In this document: positions 46,908-58,930 of the stretch, piece after piece
How the letters are laid out: every line of letters starts with the position of its first letter
Position numbering within the stretch: the first letter of the stretch is position 1
DNA from: Malacoplasma iowae
Lineage (GTDB): Bacteria > Bacillota_I > Bacilli_A > Mycoplasmatales > Mycoplasmoidaceae
DNA length: 64,000 nt
Direction of reading: 5' to 3'
NCBI RefSeq assembly: GCF_900660615.1
Contig: NZ_LR215023.1
Coordinates: forward strand, 1,116,001-1,180,000
The notes under the pieces: model-generated
The model's input: only the letters and a program-made list of their open reading frames with translations
What the model was told of the DNA's origin: nothing
The model's database searches: none
Program-made: the position numbers and the translations under genes

Positions 46908-48317
46908 TTAATATGATCTTGCAAAATATACTAATTTAGCATCGGGTTTGTTTGTGAAAAAGCACTTTTTATTTTCTAATGATTTTTTAGATCAACATAT
47001 ACATCTTGTTGTTGCTTGAGTTAATTCTTTTAATTTTTTTTCATCTTCTTGAGAACCACTTCAATATGCTAATACCATTTTTTTATCATTAATAGCTTTT
47101 TTAAATTCTTCAATATTATCAACTTCTACAATAGAATTGTTTAAAAAATTTAAAGCATTATTATAAAGTGTTTTATCTAAATCTGATAGGGATGAAGTAA
47201 TAAATTCTTTATCCAATTGTTCTAATTTAATATTTTTCTTTTCTTTTGTAACTCTGTTATATATAGTAACTGATTTGTCTTCAATTTCTTTTCTACCAAT
47301 AATAAATTGCAAAGGAACTCCCATCACTTCATACTTGGCAATTCTAATACCTAACGATTTATTTGATGTGTCAACTTTATAATCAAGATCTTGTATTGAA
47401 TCTAATGTTGGTTTTATTTGACTATTAAAATAGTTTACATCATCAGTAATAACTACAACTTGGTATGGAGCAATTTTTGATGGCAATACTAAACCATTAT
47501 CATCTGAATGTGTCATTATTAAAGCACCAATCAAACGTGTTGATACTCCATGTGATGTTTGATAAACATAGTCAAAACTATTATCTTTAGTTTGATATTT
47601 AATATCAAAATTTTTTGAAAAATTTTGATCTAAGAAATGTGAAGTACCAGATTGAAGTGCTTGACCATCTTTCATTAAAGCTTCTATTGTATAAGTATTA
47701 CTTGCTCCAGCAAATCTTTCATATTCTGTTTTTTCACCAACTATTACTGGAATGCATAAAGCTTCTTTTAAAAATTTTTCATAAACGTGAATAAAGTCTA
47801 TCGCAAATTGTTGTGCTTCTTTTTTTGTTTCAAATATTGCATGTGTTTCTTGTCAAAAAAATTCTGATGTTCTTAAAAATGGTCTTGTGTTTTTTTCAAC
47901 TCTGAAAACATTACATCATTGATTTAATTTTATTGGTAAATCATTGTAGCTTTTACTGTTTAAAGAAAAATATTTACAAAAAGAAATTTCACTAGTTGGT
48001 CTAACCACTAGATCATCTGATAGCTCTTTATCACCAATTTTTGTTATTCTGAAAAGTTCTGGTGCAAAACCTTCAACATGTTTAGCTTCTTTTTTAAATT
48101 CACTATATGGAATCATTAAAGGAAAACAACAATTTTCAACACCTAATTTTTTTAATTCTTTATCAAGTTCTTTTTGAATATTAGTTCATATTTTTCAAGC
48201 ATATGGCTTAAATACAATAGTACCTTTAACCAAACCATAATCCACAAGGTCAGCTTCTGTTAATATTGATGTATATCATTTAGAAAAATCTTTTTTACTG
48301 CTAATAATTTTTGACAT
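46908..48317 (-). CDS. proS: Prolyl-tRNA synthetase (short, eukaryote/archaea-like type)
   Basis: Charges tRNA-Pro. The 469-residue class II enzyme lacks the bacterial editing insertion. It shows FPLMIPYSEFKKEAKHVEGFAPELFRIT, VVRPTSEISFCKYF (motif 1 side), [25 protein letters not shown] (motif 2), SGTSHFLDQNFSKNFDIKY, VYQTSHGVSTRLIGALIMTHSDDNGLVLPSKIAP (motif 3), and a C-terminal domain with Cys residues near the end. Many Trp use TGA. ATG is 1 base past the yebC stop, so it is coupled. Confidence 0.96.
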
Positions 48318-48318
48318 A

Positions 48319-49029
48319 TTATTCAACTTCTCCAAAATTGGTTACAACCCATTGTATATCATCATCTTCTTCACATGAAGATAAAAACTTTTCTAATTTT
48401 TCAAAATTTTCATTGTCTAAATTAACATAGTCATTAGGAATATATTTAATTTCAGATTCTATAATATTTATGTTTCTTTTAGATATTTCATCCCTAACAT
48501 TATAAAAATCTTTTGCATTTGTTAGTATTTCAAAACAATCATCATTTTCAATTAATTCATTGATTGGTAAGTCTAATGTTTGTTCCATTAATGAGTCTTC
48601 AGTAAGCATGTTTTTATCAATTATTATTTGTCCACAATAATTGAAATTATTTTTAACACTATTTGGTTTACCAATTTCTGCTTTTAATTTTGAAAGATAC
48701 CCTTTTAAAGAACTTAACAAACGATTTTGATTATCAGTTAATCCTTGAACAATTATTGCCAAACCTTTAGGACCATAAATTTCATATAAATAATCTGTTA
48801 ATGAATCCTTATCTTTTTCAGCACCATTAATGTTCTTTTGAATTGATTCTCTAGACAAATTGTTTTGTAATGCTTTGTCTATTGCAGCTTTCAATCTTGG
48901 ATTTGCATCAGGATTTGGACCACCAACTTTAGCAGCTGCTTTAATTTCTTTTGCTAATTTGTTTCACACTTTAGCTTGGGATTGTTGTTTTTTGTTAATT
49001 CCAGAAGCAATTAAATGTTTTCTTGGCAT
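48319..49029 (-). CDS. yebC: YebC/PmpR-family protein
   Basis: Member of the YebC/TACO1 family, known either as DNA-binding regulators or, more recently, as translation factors helping ribosomes through proline-rich sequences. The 236-residue protein has the N-terminal basic KWxxI-type start adapted as [76 protein letters not shown], and an acidic C-terminal end. The ribosome site GAGGTG lies 6 bases before the ATG. Its pairing with proS, 1 base downstream, fits a translation role; that link is my inference. Confidence 0.92.
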
Positions 49030-49100
49030 ATCACACCTCTCAATATTCACAATAAATATTATATATAGATATTATTAATTGAATTAATCAATAAAATTTA

Positions 49101-49637
49101 CTAATTGAATTTATTTATAAATTCGATTATGTCTTCAAGTTTAGCTAATCCACCAATACCATAATCTCCACAAGCTAACAAAGTTTTGCAAGGTGGAATT
49201 TCAATATATCCAATTTTTTTTAATTTATTAATGTTTTCTTGAATGACAATATTATTGTACATATTAGTGTTCATAGATGGAGCAAAAAATTTTTTTGTAT
49301 TTTCTTTAAGAGAAATTGCTAATGTAGATATTATATTATCAGATATCCCACAACTAATTTTTGAAATTGTATTAGCTGTTGCAGGAGCAACCAAAAAACA
49401 ATCAATGTTATTTATTATGTTTATATGTTCAACACTATTTGATTCAAATCAAGATTTATCTGTTAATACTTTATTACCAGTCAAAATTTCAAATGTTAAC
49501 TTATTCACAAATTTTAAAGAAGTCTCAGACATTGCAACAAAACAGTTGAAACCTTTTTCTTTAAGTTCTCAAACTAAATCACATATTTTATAACAAGATA
49601 TACTTCCTGTAATTCCTATTAAAATATTTTTATTCAT
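49101..49637 (-). CDS. coaC: Phosphopantothenoylcysteine decarboxylase
   Basis: FMN-dependent decarboxylation of 4'-phosphopantothenoylcysteine to 4'-phosphopantetheine in CoA synthesis. The 178-residue flavoprotein has ILIGITGSISCYK at the start, the VAPATANTISKISCGISDNIIST segment, the substrate-binding APSMNTNMY, and the C-terminal ACGDYGIGGLAKLEDI clamp carrying the catalytic Cys. Starts 4 bases after the coaB stop. CoaC and CoaB are separate genes here, not the fused CoaBC of most bacteria. Confidence 0.94.
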
Positions 49638-49641
49638 AATG

Positions 49642-50352
49642 TTAATTCTTTCTTTCCAATGTTTTTATCAACCCATCAGCAATTTCTTTTTTTGTTTTGT
49701 AAACTGATATATAGTTTTCAAGATCATCTTTAAAGTAAAGGTGAGCAATATGTTTTGTATCTGTTATATTTTTTAAATCATTAAAAACAATATAATCAAC
49801 ATTAGAATCATTTTTTTGTTTTGTTATTGCCGCTTTAATTTCACTATCAGTTGCATTAACCAACAACTTAAAACCAACAACTTTTGTTTCAGGATTTCAT
49901 TTTTTGAACATAGACAAAATTTTTGGTGTTTTAGTCATACTAATTAAAATGTCATTATTTGATGAAATTTTATTTGGGTTTTGTTTTATTAATTTTTTAA
50001 AATCATTATTATTTTTGATTTCATATATATCATCTTTATTTATAAAACCACTAACCACAAAATCAGAGATTGCCATTGTTTGTATAACTGCATCTATTTT
50101 ATTTAAAGTAAAAAGTTTTTGTAGACAATCATATGTGCTTTTAAAATCTGTTACAAGTAATTGTTTAAAATTTTTATTTTCAACTATTTCTTTATCTGTA
50201 ATTAAACTTGAAGCAACAAAGATAACCTCATGGTTTTTCTTAAGTGCGCTTGAAACAAGTTTTTGGCCCAATTCAATTGATGGGATTGTTGTTATAGATC
50301 TTACCCCATCAATCTTTTCTTTTGTACAGCCAGCTGTAATTAATATTTTCAT
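49642..50352 (-). CDS. coaB: Phosphopantothenate-cysteine ligase
   Basis: Joins cysteine to 4'-phosphopantothenate before the CoaC step. The 236-residue protein opens with MKILITAGCTKEKIDGVRSI, the CoaB signature for nucleotide and phosphopantothenate binding. VIQTMAISDF matches the AMAVSDY region, and KVVGFKLL and DYIVFNDL match later blocks. One TGA is Trp. It heads the coaB-coaC-yebC-proS chain. GGGG stands 9 bases before the ATG, and a TATAAT box lies near 50390. The nucleotide used (CTP or ATP) is not clear. Confidence 0.9.
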
Positions 50353-50412
50353 ATTTTTTAACCCCAATAGTGCTAATAACAATTATACAAACATAATATA
50401 AAACATAATAAA

Positions 50413-50436
50413 AAAGACATGCCTTAGCATGTCTTT
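50413..50436 (-). terminator. Terminator of the pepC-pepC operon
   Basis: AAAGACATGC/GCATGTCTTT stem with a 4-base loop and six T on the minus strand, overlapping the stop of the small HNH-like gene. Confidence 0.85.
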
Positions 50437-50797
50437 AAACAGTTCAATATCACAAACCGTCTTCTTTTTTTATTTTCATTTTTCCTATTGGTTTATTTTC
50501 ATTATCTAAATGACTTTTTACAACTGCAAAATTAATTCCATTAATTTTACCTGTTAATAAACAATCCTTTTTAGCTGATGATTTATATGAAAGTGGTTGG
50601 ATATTTTCAATTGAAATAGATCCATTTTCATAGTTTGGTCTATTTGGTTTTAAAGGTCAAATATAATCTAATTTTCATCCATATTTTTCTTTTAAACCAA
50701 AACTATCAAATCTTATTTCAACACCAAAAGCATCATATCCGCTTTTAGTTCCTTTCCCAAAATATTTTTCTCAAATTATTTGTTCAATACCTTGCAT
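50435..50797 (-). CDS. Small HNH-like protein lacking catalytic residues
   Basis: A 120-residue protein, invisible to a standard-code scan because of five TGA Trp codons. YGWKLDYIWPLKPNRPNYENGSISIENIQPLSYKSSAKKDC matches the pattern GWEIDHIxPxSxGGxxxxxNLQPLxxxxNxxK of some HNH domains, but the key His is Tyr and the late Asn is Ser, so cleavage is unlikely. AAAGGAGG precedes the ATG 14 bases after the first pepC stop, so it is cotranscribed with two peptidase genes. Function unknown; the HNH reading is from pattern only. Confidence 0.5.
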
Positions 50798-50811
50798 AAG
50801 AAAATACCTCC

Positions 50812-52272
50812 TTATTTAGCAAGAGTTCCTATAGGATCTCATGGTTCTAAAATAATTGGTTTTGTTTCTAAAACATCTGACATTTTTAGTTTATTAAAAA
50901 TTTCTATTAAATGATCTTTTTTTATCACTGCTTGATAAACAAATTTATCAAATCAAGAATCACTACATACAAAATAACCTTTATTTCCTATTTGTTCTCC
51001 TCAACTATTTTCTATTTTTCATTTTCTAGTATCAAGGTTTACAACTTTAGAATTAAATTCATGTAGTGAAACATTTTCACTATTGTTTAAGAATTCATTT
51101 AAATCATTTAGTTTATTTAAATCACAATCAACACCAGTTAATAACATAGCATGAGTCATAGCACTAATTCTATAAGTTAACATATCTCCCTTGTTAACTT
51201 CAAAATTAATATTGAATATATCAAGATCAAAAGAAGAGTCATCTCAATAACCATTAGGCATATTACCATATCATCCAACGTCTGATCCAAATCAAACAGG
51301 AACATTAGTATTCAAACTATTGATAACTAAATATTTAAATAAATTTAAATCTAAATTGTAATGAAGAATTGGTTTGCCACCAATTACATTGTTTAAGTAT
51401 TCAAATGTATATGATTGATTAAATGGTTTAGATGATTGAGGTGCATGTATAATACTTACAAAATCACTTAATTTTTCATCAACATATTTTTCATAAAATG
51501 ATAATGGTGTTAGGTTTTTATCAACAACTTTATTTAACTTTTGATTTATTGGTAAATTATAGTTAGTATCATCAATACTTTCATATTTTTTTATTGTGTA
51601 TTCAAAATCAAAAGTTTTTGGAATGGGGCCATATACTCTAGTTAATATTTTATAAATTTCTTTAAGCATATCTTCTTTAAGATTATGTAATCCATCATTT
51701 GACAAACCGCAAGTTCTGATTTTTTTAGCATATTCTCTAAGCTTTCAATTAATTATGTTATTAATTGAGTTTGTGTTTGCAGCATTATAACTATCTGGCA
51801 TAACACTTTTAGGAACAATACCATATTTTTCTATGACATTTACAACCATGTCTCATTGTCCGCCATCTTGGATTCCTGTTTGCAATATGAATTGTAAATG
51901 TCTATCATCTGTTGGTTTGTCTATTAATGAAATTATTGATTCTAAAAAGAAGTTGCATCTTTCAAATTTATCTCAAAAAGCCAAATAACTTTGAGACAAT
52001 TCAAAATTATCTAAATGTAAATTTTTTGCAATGTTTTCTCTTATTAAGTTTGTAGCAGCATATATTCAACATCTACCTGACATCTTTTGATCAACAGCTG
52101 GTAAAGTATTTATATCTATTGAGAAATTAAATGTATTTTTTATTTGATTATTTGGTGATAAAGCAACACTATAAATAGAATTTTTAACTAATGCATTTCT
52201 AACAAGTTTATTGTTTTCATGGTTAGAAGATATTTTATCTATTAATTTTTCATTTATACTTTTAATTCTCAT
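50812..52272 (-). CDS. pepC: Aminopeptidase C / bleomycin-hydrolase family peptidase, copy A
   Basis: Cytosolic papain-fold cysteine aminopeptidase (family C1B) that trims peptides. The 486-residue protein has the catalytic QKMSGRCWIY (Cys68), MTHAMLLTGVD (catalytic His) and KIENSWGEQIGNKGYF (catalytic Asn). Family members form hexameric barrels with the C-terminus in the active site. It is somewhat longer than Lactococcus PepC. Numerous Trp TGA codons. ATG lies 2 bases after the stop of copy B. The two are distant paralogues, not a recent duplication. Confidence 0.9.
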
Positions 52273-52274
52273 AA

Positions 52275-53807
52275 CTATTTATTAACCTCATTAAAAAATA
52301 CTGATCAATGCTCAACTTTTATAGGTTTAGTTTTTAAACCTTTTCCAAATAATTCTTCATAAATTATTTCTTCTTTTTTATTTTTTGTAGATGCATTTTT
52401 AAATTTGAATTTTGCAAAAGATTTATTATCAATAGCTTTATGCTCTTTGATGAACTTTTTCAAAAGTTCTTTACTTACAACAACTTCTGTTAAATATTTT
52501 TTTCTTCATTCTTCAGTGATTATAAAATGTCCTTTTGATCCATATTTTGAACCTCAACTATTTTCAATTTTTAAAGCTTTTATTTTATTATCACTTCATA
52601 ATTCTTTTAATAAATTTAAGTCATACTTCTTAGTTTTTGAAAGTTTTGATTTTACAAATTGTTTATATTCTTTTTCATCACTATGGCAACCAACTAATGT
52701 CATTGCATGATTTGGAGAAAAATGTTTATATTCTAAAAGATCTGAAATATCATGATTAAAATTAACATCAAACAAACTTTCATAATCAAACATATTGATG
52801 TCTCATATTCCGTTTTCTAAATCAAAATAATGACCAACATCACATGCGAATCAAATAGGTTGTTTATATTCAATCATAGCATTTATTGCTAAATCTAATG
52901 TTTGTCTATCTACATTTAAAAAACGCATATTTCCTTTTTCATATATATGAGCTGAATGTTCTAATTCATACATTTGATTATATTTATATTGTTTTAATGG
53001 AACATGAATTAAAGTTATAAAATCATCCAAATTAACTTTTGTTTTTTTATACATTTCCAAAGGAGTAACATTTTTTATTACATTTAAAACTTTAGCTTTT
53101 TTGTTATTTTTTCCAAAAAATTCTAAATTGAATTTTTTTGGCGGTTCACCATAAATTAAAGTTAATAAATAAAATACATTGCTAAGTGTTTCGGTTTTAA
53201 TTTTGTTAATGTCTTCTTCATCATAAGTTTTTCTTAATTGAATAGCACCCTTTTTTAAAACTATATTAATTAATTTGTTTAAAACATATGAATTTGAAAC
53301 ATTAAAATTGTCTGGCATTACATAACTTGGAACAACTCCATATTTTTTTATAACATTAACAGACATTTCAAAATAACCACCATCACTAAAACCATTTTCC
53401 AATAAATCAACAAGCTCTCTTGAATCAAGTTCTTGTTGTGATGTTGATATAATTTTTTCTAAAAATGCATTTGCTCTTTCAAACTTTTCTCAAAATACAC
53501 AATATGATTGAGAGAATTCAAAATTATCAATACCATTAATTTTCATAAAATTATGTCTTAACATATTTAAAGTTGCAAACATTCAACATCTACCAGATTG
53601 TTTTTGATCAGTTATTACACTTGTTGGAATTTGATAATCATTTGAAAATTGAGATATTTTATTTTTTCTTGAATCACCGACAACTGCTACACTATTTATT
53701 TTGTTTAAATATAAAGCATTTGTTGCTACCTTTTGATTTTTATCATTTTGCAATTCAATATCTCATTCATTAATTTTCAATAAATCTATTGGTTTAGCAT
53801 TTTTCAT
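52275..53807 (-). CDS. Aminopeptidase C / bleomycin-hydrolase family peptidase, copy B
   Basis: Second C1B peptidase of 510 residues. Catalytic positions are QKQSGRCWMF (Cys74), SPNHAMTLVGC (His) and KIENSWGSKYGSKGHF (Asn), so it looks active. It carries an insertion and a Lys-rich C-terminal extension, ending in KTKPIKVEHWSVFFNEVNK instead of the short family C-terminus. That tail normally lies in the active site and sets aminopeptidase specificity, so specificity may differ. AGGGGGT precedes the ATG, a strong site. First gene of a three-gene operon. Confidence 0.88.
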
Positions 53808-54258
53808 ATTACCCCCTTAGTGCTTTCATAAGTTAAATATAACACACCAAATAATTTCTAATATATACAAAATTATTTATATATAATAAGCAAAAATTTA
53901 CATTTGTAAGTTAATAGAAACAACAAAAATTAAAAAATAAATTTGTTAATCTAATTTATAAATTAACAATAATAATGACATTGATGCACAAGTAAATACA
54001 TCATTATATTTTTTATTTTAATATATATAATTTAATAATTGTTATCAATATAAGAAAATACTATATTAATTATTAAAATTAAAAAAGTATTCTCACAATA
54101 AAATAAGTTTTTAATTTCGTTTTAATCAATAGTCAAAACAAATAATATAATAAATTTTTAATTTATATTAAACATAAAAAAACATTTATAATTAGATACA
54201 ATCTTTTCTTTACTGATCTATAAGAATTTAAATAAATTGTTTATAGTTAAAATAAAAA
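53808..54258. other. Gene-free AT-rich stretch upstream of the peptidase operon
   Basis: About 450 bases with no reading frame or structured RNA that I can support. The minus-strand promoter of the peptidase operon must lie in the first 60-100 bases (TTATATT-like boxes are present). Nothing else stands out. Confidence 0.6.
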
Positions 54259-54284
54259 AATAACCTAAGTTTTATTAAGGTTAT
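54259..54284 (-). terminator. PTS-gnd terminator
   Basis: AATAACCT/AGGTTATT stem with a 10-base loop and seven T on both sides; ends the minus-strand PTS-gnd unit. Confidence 0.8.
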
Positions 54285-54322
54285 TTTTTTATGAATTATT
54301 GTCTTTAAGTTAAAAATTTATT

Positions 54323-55240
54323 TTATTTTTTCTTAACTGTGTCATGACCACCAAATTTATTTCTTAAAGAAGCAAGTAATTTATTGGCATAAAGATCTGG
54401 TTGTTTTAAAGATGTTTGTCTAGCGAATAATGATGAAGCAATTGATGGAACAGGCGTTCCTTGTTCTAATGCTGTTTTAACAGTTCACAATCCCTCTCCA
54501 CTTGCATTGACAACCCCAGATATAGATTCAAGTTCTTCTTTGTTGTTAAAAACTTCAATCATTAATTCCATAAGCCATGATCTTATGACACTACCATTGT
54601 TGTATAGTTTTGCAACCTTTTGTAGATCATAATTATATGGACTATCGTGCATAACTTGAAATCCCTCAGCAATTGATTGCATAATTCCATATTCGATTCC
54701 ATTATGAACCATTTTACAAAAATGCCCACTTCCAGGTTTTCCAGTATGTAAATATCCTTTAGATACACATAGTTTTTCAAGAATTGGTTCAACAATTTCA
54801 ATAGCTTCACTTTCTCCACCAACCATCATACAAGCTCCATTTAATGCACCATTAGGACCACCACTTGTTCCACAATCAACAAAATAAATTCCTTTTTCTT
54901 TTGCTTTTTTATACAAAATAAGACTATCTTTAAAATATGAATTACCTGTATCAACAATAATTGAACCCATTGGTAAAATACTAATTAATCTTTCAACAGT
55001 ATCACTTGTTGGTTTTCCGCATGGAACTGAAACCAAAATAATATTAATAAAATTATTATTGTATTCAATCATTTTTTCAATCGAATCAACAAGTTGATAG
55101 CCATCATTTCTTAAGCTTTCATATTTTGATTTATTTAAATCATAACCAATTACTTTGAAATTATTTCTATAAAGGTTTTTCAATAAACCTTCACCCATTT
55201 TTCCAAGTCCTATTAATCCTATTTTTAATTCTTTATTCAT
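54323..55240 (-). CDS. gnd: 6-phosphogluconate dehydrogenase, short YqeC-like type
   Basis: Oxidative decarboxylation of 6-phosphogluconate to ribulose-5-phosphate with NAD(P)+. The 305-residue protein has IGLIGLGKMGEGLLKNL (residues 7-23, Rossmann GxGxxG), SGGPNGALNGACMMVGG, the KMVHNGIEYGIMQ segment with catalytic Lys, and the C-terminal SIASSLFARQTS...NKFGGHD stretch. It lacks the long C-terminal domain of the 470-residue enzyme. Its ATG overlaps the PTS permease stop by 8 bases (ATGAATAA), so it is tightly coupled to sugar uptake. Confidence 0.9.
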
Positions 55241-57692
55241 TGTTATCTCCTATAGCATTGTTGTTATTTTCTTGATTCATTCATATATTTACAAATTTAT
55301 TAATTTTATTTTTATATAAAATAATTGTAATCACAAAAGATAAATAAGAGGCAATAGTCAAACTAATAAATATATAAAAGTATGTTGTTGTTGCCATATC
55401 TAAATACATACCCAATAATAATAGGGCAAGAGATAATCCAAATGATAAAACAATTAATAAGATCATAATTGATATAAACATTATGTTTATTTTTTTATCT
55501 ATCACACCTTGTTTTACTAATGGATTATTAAACAATTTAGCAATTAATCAAATTCCAAACCCTATCATTGCAACAATAAATATTGTTACAGCAATTTGTG
55601 AAAATAAATAATTTGCAAAGTTTGCCATTTGCGTTGTTGTTGTAACAGATGTAATTGAATTAGAACCCATATTATTCATTGGTGGTACATTACCATTACT
55701 TGGACTATAAGTAATAGTTGTTTTATAAAGCAATGTATTAGCATCAAACAATATTGCGTCAGCTAGTAACATTACAGATCCACAAACTATCAATATCAAT
55801 ATTCATACTTCAGTTTTTAATAAAGTGTTAATGTGATTTACTCATTTTAAAGATTTATTATCTAGTTCTTTTTTATTAACTTGTAAATTAACTTGTTGAG
55901 AATTGTTATTTAGAATTTCAATTTTATCAATTGGTTTTTCTAATAAGTTTTTATATAGATTATCATAAGCACCTTTGTCCAAAAATTTTTCTACTGAATA
56001 AACAAAAGCGTTTGGAACTTTATCTTTAGCAAACTTTTCAAATACATTAGTTGTTACAATAACATCAGCATCACTTGGTAAATCTTTTAGAGCACAATTT
56101 GAAACGCTCACATCAACATTATTATTTTTTACTCATTTTTTAATGATACCAGCTGCCATTGCTGAACTACCCATGCCAGCATCACAAGCAACAATAAGTT
56201 TTTTAACTTCACTTCATTTAAATTCTTTAGTTTGAACAACTTCTACTGATGTATTTTTTGAATTAAAAGTCATTCCTTCATCACTAAAAGTAATTTCTTG
56301 TTCATTTATAGAACTGTTAAGGTTTTTCTTTTTTTGAATTAATTGAATTATTGTTGCAACTGCAAATGTAACAATAACTCCAGTAATAACACCAGCAATA
56401 TTTATTCCAATTAATTCACCAGTTGGTGATGTAGAAACTACAGAAATTATAGATCCAGGTGAGACAATTGTGGATGTACCCCCACCTGCAAAACTAAATA
56501 CTGTCATACTAGCTGCAGCACCTAGAATTGTACTTATTATGTATATTGGTTTTTGAACAACATAAACATAATAAACTTCATGGATACCACCAACAAATTC
56601 TACAAGTGATGCACCAGCAGCATTGGCACGTTCTGAACCTTTTTTTCATACAACAAAAGATAAAAGTAATCCAAGTCCTGGACCAGCATTTCCAGCATAT
56701 AAATAATAAATTGAATGTGGGTTAGCAATATTATTAATTTGTTGTTGTGAAATATCATTTAAACCAAGAGGTGCCATAACTCCATAGTTTAATGCATTGT
56801 TTAAAAATATTGTTCTTAATGGTTCTGTAAATATTGTTAATATTGGATAAATATATTTATTTTGACCCATGCTTTGAATAATTAAAGTAATAACAATAGT
56901 AATACCATACATGATTCATGGTCATACATAAAACATTATTAGTCCCATTAATATTGCAATAATTGCTAATGAGAAATTTCTTATTAACATTTCAAAACCA
57001 GGTTTTACTGTATCAATATAATTTTCTTCAATAGTTTTGAAAATTTTTGTACCTATAGGACCAACAACCATAGCACCAATAATTTGATTTGGATCACGAC
57101 CAGCAAATCCATTAAAAACGTTTCTACCTATCACTTCATTATAAGTTGTTGTACCCATAACACGATAACCATCACTTGAAACAATAAAATATTGATTACT
57201 ATCAGTGCCTGTTATTAATTCTTGCCCTGTATAAAATTGATAATTTTCTGGTATATATTTATAAACTGTTTCACCTGCACCATATTGGTCTCATATCGTT
57301 GTGGTACCAACAATAATAACAATTGTTAAAAACGCTGATAAGGTGGCTCCCCTTATACCATATATCATTTTTCCAGCATTAATCGCTATTAATAAAGGTA
57401 ATAATCATTTAATTCCTATGGGAACAAGTTTTCCAAGTTCTGGAGTCACAAATCAACCATGACTTGTAGGGTTATTATAAATAAATGCTGAAGCTCACAA
57501 ACCTCAAGCAATAAAAACTCCAATTGTAGGCATAATCATCCCACCCATAAATGAACCAAATTTTTGAATTTTTTGCCTCATTCCAGAGTCTGCATTCTTT
57601 TTGAAAACACGTTGGGAATTATCTTCTGGTTTTTTATATATTCAACCATGTGTTTTCAAATAATCCATGATTCTATACTTTATTTTTTCCAT
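55233..57692 (-). CDS. Mannitol-type PTS permease IICB with an added C-terminal membrane domain
   Basis: Imports and phosphorylates a sugar or polyol using PEP through HPr and a separate IIA. The 819-residue protein has EIIC of the mannitol/fructose superfamily at 1-470 (KFGSFMGGMIMPTIGVFIAWGL; GAMVVGPIGTKIF; AGNAGPGLGLLLSF; GGIHEVYYVYV). EIIB covers about 495-605 with phosphorylated Cys504 in VACDAGMGSSAM. Residues 618-819 add four helices and a short loop domain not part of MtlA. The frame is continuous, with TGA as Trp at many sites. No IIA domain is present. The overlap with gnd suggests that the product enters the pentose phosphate pathway. Substrate not certain. Confidence 0.85.
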
Positions 57693-57768
57693 AATTCACC
57701 AACACAAAAAATAACTTATATATACAAATTAATTATATATTGTATAGATATCTATAGAGGAAAAATAA

Positions 57769-57799
57769 AAAAGATAACAGCAAAAAAGTTATCTTTTTT
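57769..57799. terminator. Bidirectional terminator between galU and the PTS gene
   Basis: AAAAAGATAAC/GTTATCTTTTT stem with T-runs on both sides, downstream of galU on the minus strand. Confidence 0.85.
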
Positions 57800-57891
57800 A
57801 TTTTTTCAGTGAATTGTAGTATTAAAAATTAATATTAATTCTAAGTTTTTAATATTTAGCAAAATGAAAATTTGAAATAATTATTCATATG

Positions 57892-58740
57892 TTATTTATC
57901 ATTTTTTATTTTATTTATGTGTTCTTTTAATTCTTTAGAAATTTCTTCATCATTTAAGCCAACATCAAGAAGTGATTTTATTAATCCTATTTTTGATCCA
58001 ATATCATATCTGTTTCCAAAAATTATCTTTGCAAAAAGTTTATTAGAGTTAATGCTGTCTTGAATTGCGCTTGTTAACTCAAGTTCATTATTTAGATTTG
58101 GTTGTGATTTATTAATAAAATAAAAAATGTTTGGCATGAAAATATACCTACCAACAATTGCTAATTGTGATGGAGAGTTTTCAATATTTGGTTTTTCAAT
58201 TACACTTCTAACATCAATAATATTTTCGTCTATTTTTCTTACATCAATTATTCCATATTTGTTAACATCTTTTCAGTCAACATTTTGAACTCCAATAACA
58301 TTTGTTTGCTTTTTATAAAAAATATCAATTAGTTGTTTTATAGCTGGTTGTTGATCTTTTTTCACAAAAATAACATCATCAGGTAACAAAACTGCAAATG
58401 GTTCATTGTTAATAAATTTTTCACATATTTTAATTGCATGACCAAGCCCAAGTGCTTCTTTTTGTTCTATAAAAGATATTGATAAACCATTATATAAAAA
58501 TTTGGAATTAAACCCATTTAAATCTGATTTATTGTTACAAAAAAAATCAATAATTGATTTTTTATTAGATGATAAAACAATAATTACCTCTTCTATTTGT
58601 GAATTAATACACTCATCAATAATAAATTGTATTGATGGTTTATTGATAATAGGGAACATCTCTTTAGGGATAGATTTAGTTATTGGCAAAAATCTTGTTC
58701 CCAATCCTGCTGCAGGAATAATTGCTTTTTTTACTTTCAT
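57892..58740 (-). CDS. galU: UTP-glucose-1-phosphate uridylyltransferase
   Basis: Makes UDP-glucose from glucose-1-phosphate and UTP for glycolipids or capsule. The 282-residue protein has KAIIPAAGLGTRFLPITKSIPKEMFPIINKPSIQFIIDE (residues 4-42), the nucleotide-binding signature, GLGHAI, VLLPDDV, and EKPNIENSPSQLAIVGRYIF. Length is normal. The ATG at 58740 lies 14 bases from AGGAG; the in-frame ATT/ATA codons nearer to it are unlikely starts. Several Trp are TGA. Its partner gene galE is not in the window. Confidence 0.93.
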
Positions 58741-58930
58741 AATTATTTTTGTTTCTCCTTGAAACAATTGATTCTTATAAACTGTTAGTCCATTAATTTA
58801 ATTTATATTAATAAAATAATTTCATTAATATAATTATAATTGATTTGAACTTTTTAAAGTGTTTGATATTTTCTGTAAATTTTAAAATAATGTAAAAATG
58901 TATTTCCAATTATAAATCTTGGTTAAAATA

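Noticed and set aside
53940-53970. Inverted repeat TTGTTAAT/ATTAACAA in the gap before the peptidase operon
   Set aside because: The stem is weak, AT-only and has no T-run; no function can be supported.
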